In this document: piece after piece, positions 1 to 6,037 of the stretch | Numbering within the stretch: position 1 is the stretch's first letter | Layout of the letters: each line of letters opens with the position of its first letter | Origin: Pelotomaculum sp. | Lineage (GTDB): Bacteria; Bacillota; Desulfotomaculia; Desulfotomaculales; Pelotomaculaceae | Assembly (NCBI GenBank): GCA_022839445.1 | Contig: JALHFC010000056.1 | Location: 3,694 to 11,168 of the forward strand | Direction of reading: 5' to 3' | DNA: 7,475 nucleotides | Notes under the pieces: model-generated | Seen by the model: the letters and a program-made list of their open reading frames with translations, nothing else | Databases searched by the model: none | Told to the model about the DNA's origin: nothing | Program-made: the position numbers and the translations under genes

Positions 1-809
1 GCCTGCTCTTTGCTGCGCATGGAGAGGGTGATGCCTTCCACCTCGTCCCATGTCCTGGTTTCCTGGATAATCCGTTCGCCTTCTCCCAGGGCTTCCGCCT
101 GGCGTTCTACTTCGTAGGCCAACGCCCTTTGCAGGGATCTAAAGGAATTGAGATTTTTTATCTCAGTCTTGGTACCGAGTGCGTCACTCCCCACCGGCCG
201 CAAGGATATATTGGCGTCGCAGCGCAAGCTGCCTTCTTCCATTTTGCAATCGGAAACGCCAGTATAATGAATGATTGCCCTTAATTTTTCTAGATATTGG
301 CGGGCTTCTTCGGGTGAACGCAGGTCGGGCTCGGAAACAATCTCAACCAGCGGAACACAGGCCCGGTTGTAGTCCACCAGGGAAAATGGCGTGGTGATGA
401 TAGTCCCCTGGTGCACCAGTTTACCGGTATCCTCCTCGATATGCAGGCGGTTGATCCTGATCCTTTTCAATCCTTCGTCCGTGTCAATTTCAAGATAACC
501 GTCCCGGGCGACCGGCTGGTCAAACTGTGAAACCTGGTAGTTCTTGGGCATATCGGGGTAAAAGTAATTCTTCCGATCAAACTTGGAGAAGCCGGCAATC
601 CGGCAATTCAGCGCCAGGGCAGCGCGGACGGCATACTCAACTACTTTTTTGTTGAGTACGGGGAGCGCACCGGGCAAGCCCAAGCAAACCGGGCAAACGT
701 GGGTGTTAGGATCGCCGCCGAATGCGGTGGTACAATCACAGAAGATTTTAGACCTGGTTTTTAGCTCCACATGCACTTCCAAGCCGATAACCGTTTCGTA
801 CTGGGCCAA
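1..809 (-). CDS. gatB: Aspartyl/glutamyl-tRNA(Asn/Gln) amidotransferase subunit B (3' end outside window)
   Basis: GatB binds the misacylated tRNA and phosphorylates its Glu or Asp side chain before transfer of the ammonia made by GatA; it works in the cytoplasmic GatCAB complex. The first 269 codons are present and the gene runs off the left edge. Translation opens MAQYETVIGLEVHVELKT, the family N-terminus. By alignment with S. aureus GatB, E11, H13, E125 and E156 match the metal and kinase-site residues. Also visible are HIEEDTGK (123-130), EIVSEPD (156-162) and EEGSLRCDAN (191-200). Cysteines 24, 26, 39 and 42 form a CxC-x12-CxxC zinc-knot pattern seen in many GatB but absent from S. aureus. 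Residue 151 is Cys where family members usually have Gly. The start is TTG at 809-807, with a strong GGAGGAG Shine-Dalgarno five bases upstream. An in-frame ATG at 899-897 would add 30 residues but has no ribosome site and overlaps gatA. Confidence 0.97.
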   Translation of the reverse strand, partial: MAQYETVIGLEVHVELKTRSKIFCDCTTAFGGDPNTHVCPVCLGLPGALPVLNKKVVEYAVRAALALNCRIAGFSKFDRKNYFYPDMPKNYQVSQFDQPVARDGYLEIDTDEGLKRIRINRLHIEEDTGKLVHQGTIITTPFSLVDYNRACVPLVEIVSEPDLRSPEEARQYLEKLRAIIHYTGVSDCKMEEGSLRCDANISLRPVGSDALGTKTEIKNLNSFRSLQRALAYEVERQAEALGEGERIIQETRTWDEVEGITLSMRSKEQ

Positions 810-814
810 AAAAA

Positions 815-821
815 CTCCTCC
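815..821 (-). promoter_or_regulatory. Ribosome binding site fixing the gatB TTG start
   Basis: On the minus strand this reads GGAGGAG, a near-perfect Shine-Dalgarno, with a five-base T spacer before TTG at 809-807. It selects the TTG over the in-frame ATG at 899-897, which lacks any purine-rich site. Confidence 0.85.
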
Positions 822-877
822 TTCAATTCTTCCGGGTATTTCCGCTAAAATCTTGATTTTGGCAGGGATATTTTTTT

Positions 878-2359
878 TCAACCTATCTCTGGAAAACATT
901 TATGATAGTCCGTATTCTGCTCAAATGTGTATGCCGCCCGGAGCAGTGTTGCCTCGCCTTGATGCCTGCCCATCAGTTGTAGCCCGACCGGCATTCCCTC
1001 CGCAAAGCCGCAGGGGATCGTGATGGCAGGGATACCGGCGAGGTTCGCCGGAGCAGTGTAAACATCGGTCAGGTACATTTGATACGGGTCATCTGTTTTT
1101 TCACCGAAACGAAAAGCCGTGCAAGGGGTGGTCGGGGAAAGGAGCAAGTCAAATTTCAAAAAAGCGCGGTCGAAGTCCTCTTTAATCAGGGTCCTCACTT
1201 TCTGCGCCTTCAGGTAATAGGCGTCATAGTACCCGGCGGAAAGGGCATAGGTACCAAGCATGATCCGCCGCTTCACCTCCGGCCCGAAGCCCCGGCTGCG
1301 GGTCTTGATGAACAAGTCGATTACATCTTCGGCATCGCCGGCCCCCGCCCCGTAGCGCACCCCGTCAAAGCGGGCCATATTTGAGCTGGCCTCGGCCGGA
1401 GCGATAATGTAATACACCGGCAGAGCGTAGCTGGAGTGGGGAAGCGTTGCATAGTCCACCGTCGCGCCCAGGGAACCAAACATGGCCATAGCCTTTTCAA
1501 CAGCGGCGCGTACCCCGGAGTCCATCTCCGTGGACATATATTCTTCGGGCACACCGATCTTTAAACCACGCACACCGTTTACCAAATGACTGGTATAGTC
1601 TGGAACATCGGACTTGAGCGACATGGAGTCCAGGGGATCGTGCCCGCAAATGGCGTTAAGCATTAATGCGCAGTCGGTGACATCTTTTGTAATAGGCCCC
1701 ACCTGATCGAAAGAAGAAGCATAGGCAATCACACCATAACGGGATACCGCTCCGTATGTGGGCTTCATGCCAACTACCCCGCAAAACGAGGCCGGTTGGC
1801 GGATGGAACCCCCGGTATCCGATCCGAGGGCGCAAACTGCCTCCCCGGAAGCAACCGCCGCTGCCGAACCACCACTAGACCCGCCCGGCGCCCTCTCTAG
1901 GTTCCATGGATTCTTGGTGGGGAAAAAAGCGGAATTCTCAGTGGAAGAACCCATAGCAAACTCGTCCATATTGGTCTTGCCTGTGACGACCGCCCCGGTA
2001 GCGTCGAGCTTTTTTACAACGGTAGCGCTGTACGGCGGGATAAAATCGGCCAGCATCTTTGACGCCGCGGTGGTACGGACACCGCCGGTGCAGATATTAT
2101 CTTTTAAAGCTATGGGGATACCGGAAAGGGGCGAAGTCTCACCCCCGTTTTGGATCTGCCTGTCCACCGCCCGGGCACACTCAAAAGCCCTTTCCTTAGT
2201 CAGGGTAATATATGCCGCAATCCGGTCTTCAACTGATCCTATTCTACTAAAAATAGATTCACTCAATTCCTGGGCGGATATTTCCTTTTTCACTAGAAGA
2301 TCATGCAGTTCGTGGGCCGTTAGACGAAAAAGCGACAACTGGTTTCGCCTGCCTTTCAA
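878..2359 (-). CDS. gatA: Aspartyl/glutamyl-tRNA(Asn/Gln) amidotransferase subunit A
   Basis: GatA is the glutaminase of GatCAB: it hydrolyses glutamine and delivers ammonia through a channel to GatB. It belongs to the amidase-signature family with a Ser-cisSer-Lys triad. Counting from the TTG at 2359 (493 aa), these are K86 in PIALKDNI, S161 in PGGSSGGSA and S185 in GSDTGGSIRQPA. Other landmarks are MDEFAMGSSTENS (131-143) and the closely conserved GVVGMKPTYG and RFDGVRYG segments. Length is normal and the frame is intact. An in-frame TGA at 2365-2363 excludes any upstream start, so initiation must be at TTG 2359 (AAGGGGA about 10 bases upstream) or TTG 2338. The 2338 start gives SLFRLTAHELHDLL near the N-terminus, and the triad then numbers K79/S154/S178 exactly as in S. 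aureus GatA, so it is a serious alternative. The gene lies 20 bp after gatC and 68 bp before gatB, which indicates one operon. Confidence 0.98.
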   Translation of the reverse strand: MKGRRNQLSLFRLTAHELHDLLVKKEISAQELSESIFSRIGSVEDRIAAYITLTKERAFECARAVDRQIQNGGETSPLSGIPIALKDNICTGGVRTTAASKMLADFIPPYSATVVKKLDATGAVVTGKTNMDEFAMGSSTENSAFFPTKNPWNLERAPGGSSGGSAAAVASGEAVCALGSDTGGSIRQPASFCGVVGMKPTYGAVSRYGVIAYASSFDQVGPITKDVTDCALMLNAICGHDPLDSMSLKSDVPDYTSHLVNGVRGLKIGVPEEYMSTEMDSGVRAAVEKAMAMFGSLGATVDYATLPHSSYALPVYYIIAPAEASSNMARFDGVRYGAGAGDAEDVIDLFIKTRSRGFGPEVKRRIMLGTYALSAGYYDAYYLKAQKVRTLIKEDFDRAFLKFDLLLSPTTPCTAFRFGEKTDDPYQMYLTDVYTAPANLAGIPAITIPCGFAEGMPVGLQLMGRHQGEATLLRAAYTFEQNTDYHKCFPEIG

Positions 2360-2379
2360 ATGTCATAAGTCCCCTTTTC

Positions 2380-2664
2380 CTAAATGATCCTGGGAACTTT
2401 AAAGTAACCTTCCTCCGGATCAGGGCAATTGGACAGCGCGTCCTCCCGTGACATATGCTGCCCCACCCAGTCCTCGCGAAAAACGTTTTTTAAGGGTAGC
2501 ACCTGGACCATCGGCGGCACGTTTTCTGTATCAACAAGCCCCAGGGTTTTAAAATGCTTTAAGATGTCCCCAAGCTGCCTGGTATAAATCTCCTTCTCCG
2601 CGACGGTCAATTCCAAGCGACTTAGAAGTGCGACGTTTTCGACGTCTTTATGGGAAATCAACAA
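2380..2664 (-). CDS. gatC: Aspartyl/glutamyl-tRNA(Asn/Gln) amidotransferase subunit C
   Basis: GatC is the small subunit that wraps around GatA and GatB and stabilises the amidotransferase; it has no catalytic site. The 94-aa product has the family hallmarks: an N-terminal ISHKDVENVALLSRLEL helix (3-19), a central helix with QLGDILKHFKTL (30-41), a mid-region NVPPMVQV (48-55), and a C-terminal tail ending YFKVPRII, where GatC proteins typically end F.VP(K/R)(I/V). A TAA lies directly before the first TTG (2664-2662) and the first internal Met is about residue 51, so the start must be TTG at 2664 or the adjacent TTG at 2661. The latter is better spaced (7 bases) from the AAGGTG ribosome site. 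It is the first gene after the promoter at 2739-2767 and is followed by gatA after 20 bp. Confidence 0.96.
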   Translation of the reverse strand: MLISHKDVENVALLSRLELTVAEKEIYTRQLGDILKHFKTLGLVDTENVPPMVQVLPLKNVFREDWVGQHMSREDALSNCPDPEEGYFKVPRII

Positions 2665-2707
2665 TTAACACCTTCTTCCTGGCCAGCAATTGTAAAATCT
2701 TTGTACC

Positions 2708-2735
2708 GGGGTGTTACTTTTTGTATAAAACCCCC
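2708..2735 (-). promoter_or_regulatory. Stem-loop at the predicted 5' end of the gatCAB transcript
   Basis: On the minus strand GGGGTTTT pairs with AACACCCC, giving an eight-position stem with one mismatch around an A-rich loop. It begins within a few bases of the start site expected from the -10 at 2739-2744. No U-tract follows, so it is not an intrinsic terminator. A role in protecting the 5' end of the message is inference. The remaining leader to gatC is about 40 bases and shows no T-box or known riboswitch features. Confidence 0.45.
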
Positions 2736-2738
2736 AAC

Positions 2739-2767
2739 ATTATATCATTACTTTAAGTGAGTTTGAA
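2739..2767 (-). promoter_or_regulatory. Sigma-A-type promoter for gatCAB
   Basis: Minus-strand -35 TTCAAA (2767-2762, 4 of 6 consensus bases), a 17-bp spacer, and a perfect -10 TATAAT (2744-2739). The TG of an extended -10 is placed correctly (TGATATAAT). The predicted start falls in the G-run at 2735-2731, leaving a leader of about 70 bases before gatC. It lies between ligA and gatC, so gatCAB can be expressed apart from pcrA-amj-ligA. Seen directly from spacing and consensus; not tested experimentally. Confidence 0.75.
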
Positions 2768-2773
2768 AGATAT

Positions 2774-2794
2774 GCGCCGTAAAAACAAAGGCGC
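2774..2794 (-). repeat. Inverted repeat upstream of the gatCAB promoter
   Basis: Arms GCGCC and GGCGC flank an 11-base loop just upstream of the -35 box. It could form in the tail of the ligA message. It is not followed by a U-tract on either strand, so I do not call it a terminator; it may be a weak transcript-end structure or chance. Confidence 0.3.
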
Positions 2795-2865
2795 CGCAGT
2801 TCAATTTTTCCTTTATGCAAATTGTAGGCTAATATTTCGCAACACATCTACACCCACCCGGTCAT

Positions 2866-2903
2866 GCCGCGCCCCTACGAGGCGGCGCCTGGCATTTCCC
2901 GCC
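2866..2903 (-). repeat. GC-rich overlapping hairpins after the ligA stop
   Basis: Two mutually exclusive stems are visible. One is GCCGC/GCGGC at 2866-2886, extended by two further pairs after a mismatch. The other is GGCGG/CCGCC at 2881-2903. The minus-strand motif CGTAGGGGCG lies in the first. The block starts 13 bases past the ligA stop codon and differs from the AT-rich promoter half of the same gap. It could be a 3' message structure or a decayed dispersed repeat. No U-run follows, so a standard intrinsic terminator is not supported. Confidence 0.35.
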
Positions 2904-2915
2904 GGCCTGTCTTTG

Positions 2916-4925
2916 TCAAACCGCCCCTGTCATCTCCTTGAACTCGTTTTCATCAATAATTTTAACTCCCAAGGAAACGGCCTTCTCGTATTTTGAGCCT
3001 GGTTTCTCGCCGGCCACGACATAATCGGTGCTCCGGCTAACGCTGGAGGCCACCTTCCCCCCCAGGCTTTCCACCAGCCTTTTGGCTTCCTGGCGGCTAA
3101 AGCTTTCCAAAGCGCCGGTTAGCACAAATATCTTTCCGGTAAGTATCCCGCGGCCCCCGCAATCCTCTTTTCCGGCATGGGTATTGACACCAGCCCTCAC
3201 CAGCTTGTCAATAACCTGCAGGTTTTGCCTTTCCGCAAAGAAAGTAATGATACTGGACGCGATCTTGGGGCCGATTTCAGGAATGGAGATCAATTCCTCC
3301 TCCCCGGCGACCAGCAGATCCTCCAGCGAGTTGAAACGCCCGGCCAGGATCTTTGCCGCCCGCTCCCCGACATGACGGATGCCCAGGGCAAAAATCACCC
3401 TGGCCAGCGAGTTCCCTTTACTTGCCTCAATAGCCTTCAGCAAATTCTTAGCAGATTTGGGGCCCAGGCGCTCTAATGGCTCCAGATCCTCATAGCGTAG
3501 CCCGTATAAATCAGCCGGATCGTGCACCAACCCGGCTGCCAGCAGCTGCCCGATCACCGCCGGCCCCAGGCCGGTGATGTCCATAGCGTTGCGGGAAACA
3601 AAATGGATCAAGCCCTCCCAGAGCCTGGCCGGGCAAGCCATCCCCGTGCAGCGTGAGGCAGACTCCCCCTCCTCCCGCACCACATTTGAGCCGCAGGAAG
3701 GACAACGGGCCGGCATCGACCAGATCATTTCCTCGCCGGTCCTGCGCTCCGGCAAAACGGCCACCACTTCGGGAATTATATCCCCCGCCTTCTGGACCAG
3801 CACTTTATCCCCGATGCGGATGTCTCTTTCCCTGATGATATCCTCGTTATGTAGGGTAGCCCTGCTCACGGTAGTGCCGGCCAAGCGCACCGGCTCCAGC
3901 TCGGCGCTGGGTGTCAGCACACCGGTGCGCCCCACCCGGACAAAAATGTTTTTTACCGTGCTAACCGCCTGCTCCGGGGGAAATTTGTAAGCGATAGCCC
4001 AGCGCGGGCTCTTCGTGGTAGCCCCCAGCCGCTCCTGCTGGGCCAAGGAATTGACCTTAATTACTAGCCCGTCCACCTCGTAGGGAAGATCAAAACGGCC
4101 GGACCGCCACCGTTCACAAAACTGTACCACAGCGTCCATAGAGTCAAAGGTCCGGTATGCGGGGTTGACCTTAAATCCCAACTCCTTTAATAATTCCAGC
4201 GCTGCCGATTGCTCCACCGGGGCAACCCCGTCATGAAAGCCGATGCCGTATACAAAAAGGCCCAGCCGCCGTGACGCGGTGATTGACGGGTCAAGCTGGC
4301 GTAGGGTCCCCGCAGCGGCGTTGCGCGGGTTGGCAAAGAGTGGCTCGCCTGCCGCCTCCCTGGCTTCATTTAACCGTGCAAAGGAATCTTTGGGCATGTA
4401 GGCCTCCCCCCTGACTTCCAGCGCGGGCACGGCCTTGCGCAAACGCAGGGGAACGCTCCTGATTGTCCTTAAATTTTCACTGATGTCTTCCCCGGTCTCG
4501 CCGTCACCCCGCGTAGCCCCTCTAGCTAAAACACCATTCTCGTAATAAAGGGAAACGGCAAGACCGTCTATCTTTGGCTCTACCACATAGCAAACATCTT
4601 CGCCGGGCAACGCCTGGCGCACACGGCGGTCAAAATCGCGCAGCTCTCCCTCTTCAAACGCGTTGGCAAGGCTCTGCATTAGGGTGAGGTGGGAAATGGT
4701 GACAAAGCCTTCCCTGGGCCGCCCTCCCACCCTCTGCGTGGGCGAGTAGGGGGTAATCAGAGCGGGAAACTGCTCTTCCAGTCGCTCCAGTTCCCGCATC
4801 AACCGGTCATAATGAGCGTCTGAAACGACCGGGTCGTCCAGCACATAATAACGGTAGTTGTGGGCTTCTATTTCTTCACACAAAGACCCGGCCCGCTTTT
4901 TTGCTTTTTCAAAGTCAAGGTCCAA
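2916..4925 (-). CDS. ligA: NAD-dependent DNA ligase
   Basis: LigA seals nicks in DNA during Okazaki-fragment joining and repair, using NAD+ to form an enzyme-AMP intermediate. All domains are present (numbered from the GTG at 4934; subtract 3 for the TTG start): Ia with HNYRYYVLDDP (25-35); adenylation domain with KIDG, nucleophile Lys121, and TRGDGETGEDI (141-151); OB fold about 325-400; zinc finger C411/C414/C429/C434; helix-hairpin-helix repeats about 450-590; C-terminal BRCT about 598-672. Length is normal. The segment before SLANAF reads HLTLMQ where HxTPML is usual. There is no in-frame ATG between the TGA at 5003 and codon 46. GTG 4934 lacks a ribosome site, whereas TTG 4925 has AGGTG six bases upstream, so TTG is preferred. 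The gene follows amj after 78 bp and ends 251 bp before gatC. Confidence 0.98.
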   Translation of the reverse strand: MDLDFEKAKKRAGSLCEEIEAHNYRYYVLDDPVVSDAHYDRLMRELERLEEQFPALITPYSPTQRVGGRPREGFVTISHLTLMQSLANAFEEGELRDFDRRVRQALPGEDVCYVVEPKIDGLAVSLYYENGVLARGATRGDGETGEDISENLRTIRSVPLRLRKAVPALEVRGEAYMPKDSFARLNEAREAAGEPLFANPRNAAAGTLRQLDPSITASRRLGLFVYGIGFHDGVAPVEQSAALELLKELGFKVNPAYRTFDSMDAVVQFCERWRSGRFDLPYEVDGLVIKVNSLAQQERLGATTKSPRWAIAYKFPPEQAVSTVKNIFVRVGRTGVLTPSAELEPVRLAGTTVSRATLHNEDIIRERDIRIGDKVLVQKAGDIIPEVVAVLPERRTGEEMIWSMPARCPSCGSNVVREEGESASRCTGMACPARLWEGLIHFVSRNAMDITGLGPAVIGQLLAAGLVHDPADLYGLRYEDLEPLERLGPKSAKNLLKAIEASKGNSLARVIFALGIRHVGERAAKILAGRFNSLEDLLVAGEEELISIPEIGPKIASSIITFFAERQNLQVIDKLVRAGVNTHAGKEDCGGRGILTGKIFVLTGALESFSRQEAKRLVESLGGKVASSVSRSTDYVVAGEKPGSKYEKAVSLGVKIIDENEFKEMTGAV

Positions 4926-4931
4926 ACATAT

Positions 4932-4936
4932 CACCT
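4932..4936 (-). promoter_or_regulatory. Ribosome binding site deciding the ligA start
   Basis: AGGTG on the minus strand lies six bases before TTG 4925-4923. The possible GTG start at 4934 is part of this same motif, so using it would leave no upstream site. An ATG at 4929-4927 is out of frame and too close to the site. Confidence 0.65.
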
Positions 4937-5003
4937 GGTTTCTTTCTCTTAAGTCTTTTTTAAGCCGTTTAACCGCGGCAGCTGTTTTGCCCAGGCGCCT
5001 TCA

Positions 5004-5876
5004 TTAGGCCAGCAGCGTCGCCACAAACTTAACAAAAAGGGCGGACGGCACGAATATCAACTGGGCGAAAACCGTGCCCAACAGCCGCGTAACAGTTAGA
5101 TAAAAGGCCATTTGCTTGACATCGTCTTCACTGCGCTCCCCCCGTATAGCCTGGTCGGTAATGGCGGCAGATGTCGGCTCCACGACCGTCGCCGCCAGGA
5201 TAGTAGCGATGCCGTTTACCACAGCCGATAAGGTAGCGGCGACAAGGCGGAAACTGGGGAACAGGGCCGCGGCATAAATAGTGGAAAGGATCCCCGTCGT
5301 ATAAATGCCGGTCACAATCAGGTTTAAAACCAAAAAAGTCTTGGGGATGGCCATTTTACGGGCAGTCGCAGCTTTAAAAGAGCTTTTATGGGGTAAATAA
5401 ATCTGACCGGTTAGTTTGAAAAACCTGCGCGGCGAAAACATTACTAAACCAATCAGCCGGGGCACCGAACCAATTTCATCAAACAACAGGATGGCTCGGT
5501 TGAAGATATTTACAAAAGCCGGAATCAAAACCGCCCCGATTAAAGTCCCTACAGTAGCCGCGACAATTACCATCCTGATGTCTTTGTCGAGCGACACCAG
5601 CAATACCTGGTACCCTGGATCAAATATCAGCTGGTCGTCCGGGATCCTGACTCCCGACTGCAACTGCCCGGCCTCGATAACTTTTTCCATAATGGAGGCA
5701 AGCAAAAATCCCTGGATGCTGTTGGCAGTGCTGGCGAAAAGAAATATTACGTTGTAGAGCGAAAAAGCAGTCGCCAGCCGCCGGGTACGGACACCCGATA
5801 TACGCACCGCGTTAACAAGGGTATTGATTAAATGAATGACCGCCGTCAGCGCGGCCACAATCAGGAGACGCTCCAT
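5004..5876 (-). CDS. amj: Amj-family (YdaH/DUF2837) alternate lipid II flippase
   Basis: A 290-aa polytopic membrane protein that I assign to the Amj family. In Bacillus subtilis, Amj translocates lipid II across the cytoplasmic membrane for peptidoglycan synthesis and can replace MurJ. The assignment rests on the conserved N-terminal block, with HLINTLVNAVRISGVRTRR (15-33) followed by LATAFSLYNVIFLFASTAN (34-52), and on length and topology. Hydrophobic segments are visible at about 2-22, 38-60, 103-127, 180-200, 212-233 and 262-286, suggesting about six spans, with a polar loop at 64-100. The ATG at 5876 has GGAGGG close upstream (spacer 3-4 bases). The gene ends with tandem in-frame stops TAA-TGA. 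It lies between pcrA (258-bp gap) and ligA (78 bp to its TTG), so it probably shares a message with ligA. The lipid II function is inferred from family membership. Confidence 0.84.
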   Translation of the reverse strand: MERLLIVAALTAVIHLINTLVNAVRISGVRTRRLATAFSLYNVIFLFASTANSIQGFLLASIMEKVIEAGQLQSGVRIPDDQLIFDPGYQVLLVSLDKDIRMVIVAATVGTLIGAVLIPAFVNIFNRAILLFDEIGSVPRLIGLVMFSPRRFFKLTGQIYLPHKSSFKAATARKMAIPKTFLVLNLIVTGIYTTGILSTIYAAALFPSFRLVAATLSAVVNGIATILAATVVEPTSAAITDQAIRGERSEDDVKQMAFYLTVTRLLGTVFAQLIFVPSALFVKFVATLLA

Positions 5877-5922
5877 AATCCCTCCAGGAACCCGCTAACA
5901 ATAGTATTGCCAAAACAACGCC

Positions 5923-5994
5923 AAGACTGACTAGGGGACGTGGTTGTTGACACCCTATAATAGTGACAAGATGACGGAGTTGTTGCCACTCTAT
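5923..5994 (-). repeat. Two-copy imperfect 36-bp tandem repeat upstream of amj
   Basis: Units 5959-5994 and 5923-5958 abut exactly and agree at 27 of 36 positions by direct comparison. The best-conserved core on the minus strand is ATAGRGTGKCAACAAC, at 5994-5979 and 5958-5943. No third copy is visible on either side. The block ends 46 bp before the amj start codon, so it lies in the probable leader or control region. Function is unknown; tandem operator sites or a local duplication are both possible. Confidence 0.6.
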
Positions 5995-6037
5995 GTCGTC
6001 CGGAAAACATGGTACATGGACGCCCCCCACCGCTCCC

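Noticed and set aside
844..863. AAAATC-AA-GATTTT inverted repeat between gatA and gatB as a terminator
   Set aside because: The loop is too small, the stem is A-U only, there is no following U-run, and gatB is clearly in the same operon.
1758..2387. Long plus-strand ORF opposite gatA, and similar ones opposite gatB, ligA, amj and pcrA
   Set aside because: They are antisense shadows of clearly recognised genes, with low-complexity compositions and no family motifs or ribosome sites.
2665..2735. T-box or other riboswitch in the gatCAB leader
   Set aside because: The leader is only about 70 bases, with no T-box bulge sequence, specifier loop or terminator/antiterminator pair.
4964..4979. GCCG/CGGC inverted repeat in the amj-ligA gap
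   Set aside because: A four-base-pair stem with an eight-base loop is weak and is followed by A-runs on the transcribed strand, so it is neither a terminator nor a clear regulatory element.
5947..5961. Plus-strand TTGACA followed by TATAAT
   Set aside because: The two perfect hexamers are only 3 bp apart, so they cannot act as -35 and -10 of one promoter, and no plus-strand gene follows.
5923..5994. CRISPR-like array from the 36-bp periodic repeat
   Set aside because: Units abut without spacers, only two copies exist, and they share just 27 of 36 bases.
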